The notes below the pieces were generated by a model. It saw only the letters and a program-made list of their open reading frames with translations, did not search any database and was not told the origin of the DNA. Positions 33,309-41,624 of a stretch of 64,000 nt of DNA are shown here, one piece after another; positions within the stretch are counted from its first letter, which is position 1; every line of letters begins with the position of its first letter. Source of the DNA: G963665925 sp963676345 (GTDB taxonomy: Bacteria > Bacillota > Clostridia > Peptostreptococcales > Acidaminobacteraceae); the NCBI GenBank assembly GCA_963676345.2, contig CAXXTS010000001.1:434001-498000 (forward strand), written 5' to 3'. The translations under genes and the position numbers were made by a program.

Positions 33309-34502
33309 CTACTTCAATGTGTTTAATACGGCCTTTAAAATTTCTTTTGCCGCCTCGTCTTTTGTCATGAGATCATACTGGCGCTTTTCACCATTTTTAT
33401 CAATAATCTGAATGACATTTGTATCCCCCTGAAAACCTGCACCACTTTGACTCACATCATTTGCAACAATCAGATCAAGATTTTTCTTTTCAATCTTCTT
33501 GATTGCATTTTCAACAACGTTGTTTGTCTCTGCAGCGAAACCAACCAGCACTTGGCCTGACTTCTTCGCCTCACCAAGACCTTTTAAAACATCTGGTGTT
33601 CGTATAAGCGGAATTTGCATGTCATCATCTGACTTTTTAATTTTATGATCTGAAATTTGTGCAGGCCGATAATCTGCAATTGCTGCTGCTCCAATAAATA
33701 CGTCATAGTCTTTTTCAGCTTGGGCCGCACGGTTCATCTCTTCTGCACTAAGCACATCAATACGCTTAACACCAAGTGGCGTTTCAAGTTGTGTTGGCCC
33801 TGAAATAAGGGTAACATCTGCCCCCATATAAACCGCCTGGCGTGCAAGCGCATACCCCATTTTTCCCGATGACCTGTTTGTAAGGTAGCGAACCGGATCA
33901 ATAGCTTCAGCTGTTGGTCCAGCACTGATCAGGATTTTTTTACCCTTAAGTGCATCTGTTCTAAGTAAGACATATTCTACATATGCTACAATATCTTCTG
34001 GTGCAGCCAGTTTGCCTACACCAATATCGCCACATGCAAGTCTTCCAGACGCCGGATCGACAAACTCTACACCGAGTTCCTTTAGGGCTTCAATATTTCT
34101 TTGAACAACAGGGTTTAAATACATGTTCGTATTCATAGCGGGTGCAATCACAACCGGCGCACGCGTCGCCATAACGGTCGTAGACAGCATATCATCCGCG
34201 ATGCCATTGTTTATCTTTCCAATGATATTGGCTGTCGCAGGTGCAATTAAAAAAACATCTGCTTTCTGTGCCAATGAAATATGTTCTGTATCCCAAGTTT
34301 TGGGTTCATCAAACATATCTGTTACAACCGGGTTATTGGATAAGGCCTGAAAGGTGACAGGTGACACAAATTGTTGTGCGTTCTTCGTCATGACAACGTT
34401 GACCTCTGCCCCTTTTTTTCTAAGGCGACTCACAACGTCAACCGCCTTATAAACTGCAATGCCGCCAGTAACACCGAGTACAACCGATTTACCTTTTAGC
34501 AT
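33309..34502 (-). CDS. coaBC: Bifunctional phosphopantothenoylcysteine decarboxylase/synthetase
   Basis: About 397 residues. The CoaC half has the flavin-binding start VVLGVTGGIAVYKAVDVVSRL, PAMNTNMYLNPVVQRN and ASGRLACGDIGVGKL. The CoaB half has ISAGPTAEAIDPVRYLTNRSSGKMGYALA and GFAAETN. Together they make 4'-phosphopantetheine from phosphopantothenate and cysteine, feeding CoaD encoded elsewhere in this window. The ATG at 34502 is preferred over a GTG three codons upstream because of the AGGTG site spacing. Confidence 0.96.
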   Translation of the reverse strand: MLKGKSVVLGVTGGIAVYKAVDVVSRLRKKGAEVNVVMTKNAQQFVSPVTFQALSNNPVVTDMFDEPKTWDTEHISLAQKADVFLIAPATANIIGKINNGIADDMLSTTVMATRAPVVIAPAMNTNMYLNPVVQRNIEALKELGVEFVDPASGRLACGDIGVGKLAAPEDIVAYVEYVLLRTDALKGKKILISAGPTAEAIDPVRYLTNRSSGKMGYALARQAVYMGADVTLISGPTQLETPLGVKRIDVLSAEEMNRAAQAEKDYDVFIGAAAIADYRPAQISDHKIKKSDDDMQIPLIRTPDVLKGLGEAKKSGQVLVGFAAETNNVVENAIKKIEKKNLDLIVANDVSQSGAGFQGDTNVIQIIDKNGEKRQYDLMTKDEAAKEILKAVLNTLK

Positions 34503-34511
34503 GGAATTCAC

Positions 34512-34757
34512 CTACTCTGATTTTGGAACTTCCATTTGAATAACGTCTTCAATGTCCTTTGCATCAACTGCTTCAACACATTCGATTTTATGTTCATAAA
34601 TCTCTTGTGTTGCAATGGATACAGGCTTTAATGTTTCACAAACCGTCAGCGGTTCAGCGCCATCGATAATTTGTCTCGCTCTTTTTGAAGCTGCGATAAC
34701 CAGTGAATATCTGCTTCCTGTTATATCAAGCAGTTCGTTAATTGATGGTTTAAGCAT
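34512..34757 (-). CDS. rpoZ: RNA polymerase omega subunit
   Basis: 81 residues with the omega core MLKPSINELLDITGSRYSLVIAASKRARQI. It helps fold and assemble the beta-prime subunit. It lies 1 bp after gmk and 9 bp before coaBC, the conserved gmk-rpoZ-coaBC order. Confidence 0.94.
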   Translation of the reverse strand: MLKPSINELLDITGSRYSLVIAASKRARQIIDGAEPLTVCETLKPVSIATQEIYEHKIECVEAVDAKDIEDVIQMEVPKSE

Positions 34758-34758
34758 A

Positions 34759-35379
34759 TTACTCTCGCTCTCCTTTAAAATCGTTAATCAATTCCTCAAT
34801 ATTTTCAACAACACGATGTGATTCTGCATCAATAATTGAATCAAGGGTATCTGTTGCCTTTTCAACTCTATCATTAATAATATAATAATCGTATTTCTTT
34901 ATAAAATCTATCTCAGCAAACGCACTTGAAAATCTTTTTTCTAGAGTTTCAGCCGTTTCCGAGCCCCTCCCGATGATCCTGCTCTTTAGCTCTTTCATCG
35001 ACGGCGGCAGAATGAATACAAATACACCTTCTGGATATTTGTCACGCACCTGCATCGCACCTTGAATATCAATTTCAAGAAGGACATTTCTCCCGGCTAT
35101 GAGTTCATCCATTACAAATTTCTTCGGTGTACCATAATAATTATCGTACACTTTAGCATGTTCAAGAAACTCACCTTCGCCAATCATATCTACAAACTTC
35201 TCTTTTTCGAGGAAGAAATAATTCACACCCTCCACTTCGCCCTCTCGCGGCGCACGTGTCGTGGCAGAAACTGAGACTGTAATCTCATTCTCTCTTCTTC
35301 TGAGAAGTTCTTTACAAATCGTGCCTTTACCTGCACCCGATGGTCCAGATACGACAAGTAACAGTCCTCTTTGTTTCAT
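34759..35379 (-). CDS. gmk: Guanylate kinase
   Basis: 206 residues. It starts RGLLLVVSGPSGAGKGTICKEL (P-loop) and has SVSATTRAPREGEVEGVNYFFLEKEKF, the GMP-binding region. It phosphorylates GMP to GDP. The remA (ylzA) gene that usually lies between yicC and gmk is not present: the 151-bp gap is too short for it. Confidence 0.97.
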   Translation of the reverse strand: MKQRGLLLVVSGPSGAGKGTICKELLRRRENEITVSVSATTRAPREGEVEGVNYFFLEKEKFVDMIGEGEFLEHAKVYDNYYGTPKKFVMDELIAGRNVLLEIDIQGAMQVRDKYPEGVFVFILPPSMKELKSRIIGRGSETAETLEKRFSSAFAEIDFIKKYDYYIINDRVEKATDTLDSIIDAESHRVVENIEELINDFKGERE

Positions 35380-35530
35380 AGATAACCCCTTCAGATACTA
35401 TAATAACCTTTGTATCCACTGATTTCAGTGCTTTATAGCAATTTTGACAGCCCATTTTCGACCAAACTGACAAACTATGCAATCTCTATTAAACCACGAA
35501 ATGACATTCCAATCAACAAGAATTACGGGA

Positions 35531-36412
35531 TTATTCTATATTTTGTATCTGTTCTCTGATCTTTTCGACTTCACTCTTCATTTCAATAACATAGTTGGAA
35601 ATGTCGATATCAGGAGATTTAGAACCAATTGTATTGACTTCTCGGTTAAGTTCTTGTACAAGGAAATCAAGTTTACGACCTACACTGCCACCCTTCTGAA
35701 GGAAATGATCCAACTGATCAAAATGACTGTAAAGTCTAGTAACTTCCTCAGCAATACTTGTTTTATCTGCATAGACCGCTACCTCGTGGATAACACGGTC
35801 TTGATCCACTTCTATTTCACCTTCTAGCAGCTCACGAATACGCTCAATCATCTTTTCCTTGTGGTTTTGAACAATTTCCGGCACGAGTACTTCGATAGAC
35901 TGCAGCATTGTCTTAATGCTAGAAACGCGGCTGATGATGTCTTCTTTTAACTTTGCACCTTCTACATCTCTCATATGAGATACGGAATCAAGGGCATTTA
36001 TCAGAGACTTTTCCATAACAGCCCAAACCGCCTCAAGATCTGTCTCTTCATATGAAATTTCAAGTGCATCTGGATATTTGGAAAGCAGGCCTACTGAAAT
36101 CGTCTCTTTAAGCTCATATTTGTCCTTGATTTGCGTCAGCGCACCGTAGTACTGATCAAGCACTTCGAAATTAGGACTGACATTGTACTCATTCTTAATG
36201 ATTTCATCGTAGTTAATGTATACTTCAACGCGCCCTCTGCTAATGCGCTCTTTGATTAGCGCTTTCATGCGTTCTTCCAATGCTGTCAGCTTTTTTGGCA
36301 TTTTAATGATAATATCGCAGTATCTATGATTCACTGTCTTCATTTCAGTGATAATTTTATAGTTTTCGTTTTCGAATTCTCCACGGCCATAGCCTGTCAT
36401 GCTTAAAATCAT
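35531..36412 (-). CDS. yicC: YicC-family endoribonuclease
   Basis: About 293 residues. The family start MILSMTGYGRGEFENENYKI is preceded by a GGAGGGG site, so the ATG at 36412 was chosen over longer in-frame extensions into dapF. Other features are KTVNHRYCDIIIKMPKKL and the C-terminal GRKLDFLVQELNREVNTIGSKSPD. YicC proteins are RNA-cutting enzymes involved in small-RNA turnover in E. coli. It sits in the conserved yicC-gmk-rpoZ order. Confidence 0.93.
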   Translation of the reverse strand: MILSMTGYGRGEFENENYKIITEMKTVNHRYCDIIIKMPKKLTALEERMKALIKERISRGRVEVYINYDEIIKNEYNVSPNFEVLDQYYGALTQIKDKYELKETISVGLLSKYPDALEISYEETDLEAVWAVMEKSLINALDSVSHMRDVEGAKLKEDIISRVSSIKTMLQSIEVLVPEIVQNHKEKMIERIRELLEGEIEVDQDRVIHEVAVYADKTSIAEEVTRLYSHFDQLDHFLQKGGSVGRKLDFLVQELNREVNTIGSKSPDIDISNYVIEMKSEVEKIREQIQNIE

Positions 36413-36428
36413 GTTTTCCCCTCCATAT

Positions 36429-37271
36429 TTAACAATTGTAGTAGTAATACCCTTTTGCAACACACACTGCGTTGCCTTCCATAATAATTCGGTCCTCACT
36501 GTCCAGTGAGATATTAAGCTTTCCGCCTGGCACTTTCACCTCAACGCTGTCGTGAACAAGCCCCTTTAGCTTAGCTGCATAAAAGGACGCACATGCACCT
36601 GTTCCACAAGCCAGCGTTGCACCTGCTCCACGTTCCCATGTTGCAACACGCATGTGGTCCTCATCAATAACTTCTACAAAATTCACATTGGTCTTTTGCG
36701 GAAAAACAGGATGTTTTTCAATTTCAGGTCCCAGCGTTGTCACCGTATCATGGGTATAGTCCTGCTGAAAAACCATTGTATGCGGTACGCCTACGCGCAT
36801 GCTTGTAAGGACAACTTCGCTTGTACCTACGCATACAGTTTCATCGTCAAAGGTTTCTCGCTCAGTTGCAACCGGCACCTGGGCTGCTGCACGCTCTGCA
36901 TGGCCCATAATAACACGAACGGTATCAACACGGCTCTCTTTAAGCGTTAGTGTAATGTTTTGAATGCCTGCAAGCGTCTCAACATCAAACTTCTCCCCCT
37001 CAACAAGCCCTTCTTCATACACAAACCTGCTAAAACAACGTATGCCATTACCGCACATTTCTGCAATGGATCCATCTGCATTGTAAAAAATCATTTTGAT
37101 ATCCGCTTTTTCTGACGACGCAGCGACCATGAATCCATCAGCCCCAATACCAAAATGTCTGTCGCACATTGCACGCGAAAGCGCTTCATAATCATTCGTC
37201 TCAACATCCTTTTGATTAAGGAGTACAAAGTCGTTTCCTGCACCATGCATCTTTTTAAATTTAATTTCCAC
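36429..37271 (-). CDS. dapF: Diaminopimelate epimerase
   Basis: 280 residues with KMHGAGNDFVLLN and both catalytic cysteines, in AEMCGNGIRCFSRF and LACGTGACASFYAA. It converts LL- to meso-diaminopimelate for lysine and peptidoglycan. It heads the dapF-yicC-gmk-rpoZ-coaBC unit and is divergent from rqcH. Confidence 0.96.
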   Translation of the reverse strand: MEIKFKKMHGAGNDFVLLNQKDVETNDYEALSRAMCDRHFGIGADGFMVAASSEKADIKMIFYNADGSIAEMCGNGIRCFSRFVYEEGLVEGEKFDVETLAGIQNITLTLKESRVDTVRVIMGHAERAAAQVPVATERETFDDETVCVGTSEVVLTSMRVGVPHTMVFQQDYTHDTVTTLGPEIEKHPVFPQKTNVNFVEVIDEDHMRVATWERGAGATLACGTGACASFYAAKLKGLVHDSVEVKVPGGKLNISLDSEDRIIMEGNAVCVAKGYYYYNC

Positions 37272-37455
37272 GATTTCACCTCAAATCATATGTGTTATCC
37301 TGCTAATCGCTTTTATAATAGTCACTTGTCAGGATATAGCACTTTCTATATTTTAACATAGATTGACCCACTTATACATGAAATTGGCATCTTTTAAATC
37401 ATTACAATCAGTGATATACTGAACAGCAGGTTTTACGTAAGAAGGAGGTCATCAC

Positions 37456-39228
37456 ATGGCTTATGACGGAATATTGATGTCTGCACTTACCAGCGAGCTG
37501 AAAAATCGGCTTACAGGTGGAAGAATCGATAAGATACACCAGCCTGAAAAGGACGCACTCATCATCCATATAAAATCAAGCAAAGAAAAATGTATGCTTT
37601 ATGTCTCGGCGAACTCGAACTTGCCACATATGACAATAACTGAAGAAAAGATGAATAACCCCCTCAAGGCGCCCATGTTTTGTATGCTCTTAAGAAAGCA
37701 TTTAACGGGCGGACGCATTCTGGATGTGCACCAGTATGGCCTTGAACGGGTCATTATGATTGATATCGAAGCGCGTAACGAGCTTGGAGATTTAACGGTT
37801 AAACGCCTCAATATTGAAATTATGGGTAAACACTCCAATATTATCTTGACCGATACAGTTGATAATGTAATTCTCGACAGTATAAAGCGCATTCCCTTTA
37901 GCGTATCCAGAATCAGACAAATTTTACCAGGACTCACCTATACTTTTCTGGAGACGGATAAAGCCAACTTGCTTGAAGCTGACGATCATATTTTCGCTGA
38001 CAAGCTTGAGAATACCGCGAAGTCCACACCCGTGTTCAAATGGCTCTACATGAATTATCAAGGTTTAAGTCCTGCTATATCAAGATCTTTATGTTATCAA
38101 GCCCATTTGGACGAAAGCGCCGACATACTTGCTCTTGGCAAACAAGACCGCGCTAATTTATATAAAGCACTAGACCAGCTCAAATCTGCAATAAAAGCGC
38201 ACCTCTTTTCACCTGTCATCGTAAAAGAAACCAGCACAGGAAAATTTATTGATCTTTCCGCTTTTGATTTAAGCCACTTCCCCGAAGGGGAATATACACT
38301 AGACCATATGGACTCGATTTCCTCAGTAATATTTGAATATTACAATAAGAAAGATAAAGTCAACCGCATGCTTCACAAGACACAGAACCTGCGCAAGTTT
38401 CTCTCTCAGCGTATTGACCGTTTAAACAATAAACTTCAAAAGTTGAAAGAAGAGCAGCTCTATGCTGAAAATGCTGAGGATTCAAAAGTCCTTGGTGAAC
38501 TTATTTTGGCCAATCTGTATCAAATTGAAAAAGGCATGCACAAGGTCACGGTTCTGAATTATTATGAAGAGAACACGCCTGAAATCACAATCAACTTAGA
38601 CTCCAGGCTTACCCCTTCTGAAAATGCACAAAAGTATTTTAAGAAGTACAACAAACTCAAGACAGCCCAAACTGAGCTTGCCGTTCAAACAGCGGAAGCA
38701 GAGGCCGATCTCAATTATCTTGAACAAGTCATGACCGCGGTTGAGCAGTCTTCTGACCCGGTAAATATTGAGGAAATTCGTCAAGAACTCGTGGAAGTTG
38801 GCATTATGAAGCGCAAGCATCAGCAAAAACAGCGCAGCAAATCAAAATTCAAACCACTCCGCTATAAATCCAGCGAGGGGTACGAAATCCTTGTAGGAAA
38901 AAACAACCTGCAAAATGACTATTTAACGCTAAAATACGCTTCAAATAAAGACATGTGGCTCCACACCAAAATCATTCCAGGGTCACACGTAATTGTGCGC
39001 ACACAAGGAGATGACTTGTCTGAGCAGACCATTTACGAGGCTGCATGCATTGCCGCATGGCACTCAAAAGGAAGGCTCTCTGGACAGGTTCCAGTAGACT
39101 ACACACTGGTTAAACATGTTTCTAAACCCGGTGGCGCAAAACCGGGCATGGTCATATACCTGACCAATCAAACAGTCTATGTGACACCTGACGAAGAGGA
39201 CATCGCATCGATGCGTGATGAGGATTAA
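37456..39228 (+). CDS. rqcH: Ribosome quality-control factor RqcH (NFACT / fibronectin-binding A family)
   Basis: 590 residues. NFACT-N domain (MAYDGILMSALTSELKNRLTGGRIDKIHQPEKD), a helical coiled-coil middle (about 300-445) and the C-terminal NFACT-R domain (YKSSEGYEILVGKNNLQND, DMWLHTKIIPGSHVIVR). RqcH binds stalled 50S subunits and directs alanine tailing of trapped chains; older names call it fibronectin-binding protein. It has a strong AAGGAGG site, its own terminator, and runs opposite to its neighbours. Confidence 0.95.
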   Translation: MAYDGILMSALTSELKNRLTGGRIDKIHQPEKDALIIHIKSSKEKCMLYVSANSNLPHMTITEEKMNNPLKAPMFCMLLRKHLTGGRILDVHQYGLERVIMIDIEARNELGDLTVKRLNIEIMGKHSNIILTDTVDNVILDSIKRIPFSVSRIRQILPGLTYTFLETDKANLLEADDHIFADKLENTAKSTPVFKWLYMNYQGLSPAISRSLCYQAHLDESADILALGKQDRANLYKALDQLKSAIKAHLFSPVIVKETSTGKFIDLSAFDLSHFPEGEYTLDHMDSISSVIFEYYNKKDKVNRMLHKTQNLRKFLSQRIDRLNNKLQKLKEEQLYAENAEDSKVLGELILANLYQIEKGMHKVTVLNYYEENTPEITINLDSRLTPSENAQKYFKKYNKLKTAQTELAVQTAEAEADLNYLEQVMTAVEQSSDPVNIEEIRQELVEVGIMKRKHQQKQRSKSKFKPLRYKSSEGYEILVGKNNLQNDYLTLKYASNKDMWLHTKIIPGSHVIVRTQGDDLSEQTIYEAACIAAWHSKGRLSGQVPVDYTLVKHVSKPGGAKPGMVIYLTNQTVYVTPDEEDIASMRDED

Positions 39229-39269
39229 TCATCTAATTTGGTTTTCGCCCTTTAAATAAAGGACAAATT

Positions 39270-39324
39270 AAAACCCCCGTGGTAAGGATGCACAACAAGT
39301 GCTCATCTTTACTACGGGGGTTTT
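39270..39324. terminator. Bidirectional terminator between rqcH and pyrR
   Basis: AAAACCCCCGT on the left pairs with ACGGGGGTTTT on the right and the stem extends inward with a few mismatches. T/A-runs on both sides suit both convergent genes. Confidence 0.88.
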
Positions 39325-39356
39325 ATGATTTATTAATCGTTCTTTATAATTCGTTT

Positions 39357-39905
39357 CTATTCCTTGTCCTTGCCCTGATAGATACATACCTCATTCGTAT
39401 TATCCGTTTCTTGTAGATGAACACGTATGATTTCAGAACGTGAAGACGGCACATTCTTGCCGACATAATCCGGTCGAATTGGGAACTCACGGTGACCACG
39501 GTCAATAAGCACTGCAAGCTGAATCGATTTTGGTCTGCCTAGGTCAATGAGGGCATCCATGGCAGCACGTACTGTACGTCCAGTGAAGATAACATCATCA
39601 ACGAGTACCACGACCTTACCTGATATATCTACATCGATATTTGAACCCTTTACTATGGCCTGCTTATCAATTTCTGTGAGGTCATCTCTATACAGGGTTA
39701 TATCGAGCGATCCTACAGTCACTTGTTCCCCCTCAATCATTTCAATTTTTTCAGAAATGGTCTTTGCGAGTGGTACACCACGGGACCGTATTCCAACGAG
39801 AATAACATCTTTAACACCCTTGTTCTTTTCAATAATTTCATGTGCAAGTCGAGTGAGTGACCTGTTCATTGCTTTTTCATCTAATATTCTAGCCTTGAAT
39901 TCCAA
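39357..39905 (-). CDS. pyrR: Bifunctional PyrR: pyr operon RNA regulator / uracil phosphoribosyltransferase
   Basis: 182 residues. The PRPP-binding loop VVLVDDVIFTGRTVRAAMDAL and the LVGIRSRGVPLA region are typical. PyrR attenuates pyrimidine genes by binding their leader RNA with UMP. It lies 5 bp after the rluD-type gene, as in Bacillus; no pyr genes are nearby. Confidence 0.95.
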   Translation of the reverse strand: MEFKARILDEKAMNRSLTRLAHEIIEKNKGVKDVILVGIRSRGVPLAKTISEKIEMIEGEQVTVGSLDITLYRDDLTEIDKQAIVKGSNIDVDISGKVVVLVDDVIFTGRTVRAAMDALIDLGRPKSIQLAVLIDRGHREFPIRPDYVGKNVPSSRSEIIRVHLQETDNTNEVCIYQGKDKE

Positions 39906-39910
39906 TTTTT

Positions 39911-40834
39911 CTATCCCCTTTCCACTGCTTCAATTTTTTGAATTATTTCAACGAAGTACTCAGGCAACTGTGAATCAAACTCCATGTAGTCTCCAGTTCG
40001 TGGATGATTGAAACCCAGTAGTTTTGCGTGGAGCAGCTGCCCATCGTGCTTGATTTTTTCGTTTTTCTTGCCATAGACAGGATCACCAAGAAGCGGATGT
40101 CCAATATAGGCCATATGCACACGTATCTGGTGCGTTCTTCCTGTTTCCAGTCTCAGTTCAACAATGCTGTAATTCTTATATGCTTTAATGACTTTATAGT
40201 GCGTAACGGCTTCTTTTCCACCCATTACAACAGCCATTTTCAGTCGGTCTTTAGGGTTGCGTGCAATAGGTGCATTAATGTGACCTTGTTCTTCTTTAAG
40301 TCTACCATGAACTATGGCAACGTAAACCCGCTTGGTTGTCTTTTCCTTGAGCTGATGCGCCAAGCTGTTATGGGCATTATTGTCTTTCGCAATCATCAGT
40401 ATGCCAGACGTGTCCTTATCTATTCTATGCACAATACCCGGCCTAATTACCCCGTTTATGGAAGACAGATTCTCAGCATGAAACATAAGTGCATTTACGA
40501 GTGTCCCTGAATAATTGCCGGGGGCTGGATGCACCACCATGCCCTGAGGCTTGTTGACAATCATGAGACATTCGTCTTCATAGACAATTTCAACAGGAAT
40601 GTCCTCTGGTTCAACCTTCAAAATTTCAGGCTCTGGCACTGTAATGCGCACTTCCATGTCTTCTTCAAGTCGGACATTTTTCTTCTTCAAGGGCTTGCCG
40701 TCCACTTCCACATGCCCGTCTTTAATGAGCTTTTGTATGTATGATCTTGAAACGTTGTCAATGACACGCCCAAGAAACGTATCTATTCGCTCACCTGAGT
40801 CTACCGGTTCTATTATAAATGAGTAAGTTTCCAC
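39911..40834 (-). CDS. rluD: RluD-type 23S rRNA pseudouridine synthase (YlyB)
   Basis: About 307 residues. An N-terminal S4 domain (RIDTFLGRVIDNVSRSYIQKLI) is followed by the catalytic domain with the signature GIVHRIDKDTSGILMIAKDN (catalytic Asp) and RTHQIRVHMAYIGHPLLGDP. The start is the GTG at 40834, 7-8 nt after AAGGAG, giving METYSFIIE; a longer in-frame extension lacks a ribosome site. lspA, usually next to this gene, is missing here. Confidence 0.93.
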   Translation of the reverse strand: METYSFIIEPVDSGERIDTFLGRVIDNVSRSYIQKLIKDGHVEVDGKPLKKKNVRLEEDMEVRITVPEPEILKVEPEDIPVEIVYEDECLMIVNKPQGMVVHPAPGNYSGTLVNALMFHAENLSSINGVIRPGIVHRIDKDTSGILMIAKDNNAHNSLAHQLKEKTTKRVYVAIVHGRLKEEQGHINAPIARNPKDRLKMAVVMGGKEAVTHYKVIKAYKNYSIVELRLETGRTHQIRVHMAYIGHPLLGDPVYGKKNEKIKHDGQLLHAKLLGFNHPRTGDYMEFDSQLPEYFVEIIQKIEAVERG

Positions 40835-40880
40835 TATATAACTCCTTAAATTTCGCTTAGCAAACAGCATTTGAAAGAAA

Positions 40881-40901
40881 AAAACTGCCAGCGGCAGTTT
40901 T
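40881..40901 (-). terminator. Hairpin between the GNAT pseudogene and rluD
   Basis: AAAACTGCC and GGCAGTTTT form a 9-bp stem with a 3-nt loop; A- and T-runs on the two sides make it able to act in both directions. Confidence 0.8.
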
Positions 40902-40945
40902 TTCACATGCTATATAAGCTATTATAGCTATATTTAGGGTTAGTA

Positions 40946-41464
40946 TCAAGATGAAAGTGCATCGTATTCCGGTCTGAGCATAGAATATACTTTTACCGAT
41001 TCATAGCGATTACCAATACGTGCAGCGTCTCTTAAAATGCCTTCATAGACAAACCCGACGGATTCATATGTTTTTTGTGCAATTTCATTATGCACGCGTG
41101 TGTCTACCCAAAGCCTGTGGGCATTCATTTCTTCAAATGCCAATTTTATGGCCATTCAAAGCGCTTCACCACCAAAACCATGTTCTTTCTTAGATACAGC
41201 AATTCTTCTAATTTCTACGCAGTGATTCAAATCCTTCATACCCGCCAAAATCATATAACCTACGGGTTCTTCGCTTTCAACAGACTCAATTAAAAGATGT
41301 AAAACATCAGGATGCTGCATCATGGCCAAATGTTCCTCTGGTGTATTATGTCCGATGAACTTTGCATTTTCAGCATCCATTTCAGTGATCATTACATAGT
41401 TTAAATCTCTATTTTCGGTCCTTCGAATTCTAATTTTTTCACTCATCATAATATAGGCATGCAT
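40946..41464 (-). pseudogene. GNAT (RimJ/RimL-type) acetyltransferase interrupted by one in-frame TGA
   Basis: Reading on from the ATG at 41464 gives 102 residues (EKIRIRRTENRDLNYVMI... GFGGEAL), then TGA at 41156-41158. The same frame continues at once with MAIKLAFEEMNAHRLW and DTRVHNEIAQKTYESVGF, ending at 40946. Joined, they make a normal 171-residue GNAT fold with the acetyl-CoA motif split at GGEAL-(stop)-MAIKLAF. The family usually has Arg or Lys at that point, and CGA to TGA is a single transition. The TGA overlaps an ATG (TGAATG), so the second half might still be made by reinitiation. An inactive gene is the simplest reading. Confidence 0.85.
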
Positions 41465-41547
41465 ACGACGACCCCCTTTTTATACCTATACCAAATTTTG
41501 ATATAAAATCACATCGCATATCCCATTTTGTCTTGCAGTGAAATAAA

Positions 41548-41604
41548 AAAGGAGCGCCCTGAACGGACTTTCCAGTAGAAAGCCATTTCAAAAGCAACTC
41601 CTTT
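41548..41604 (-). terminator. Terminator after ileS
   Basis: AAAGGAG and CTCCTTT close a long arm with an inner hairpin (GGCTTTC with GAAAGTCC). On the minus strand TTTTTTATTT follows. It lies about 20 bp past the ileS stop. Confidence 0.75.
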
Positions 41605-41624
41605 AAAGTTTAATTTGTCATTGA

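Noticed and set aside
41156..41158. Selenocysteine or programmed readthrough at the TGA in the GNAT gene
   Set aside because: The family has Arg/Lys here, not a catalytic Cys, and no suitable downstream hairpin is evident; a CGA to TGA mutation is simpler.
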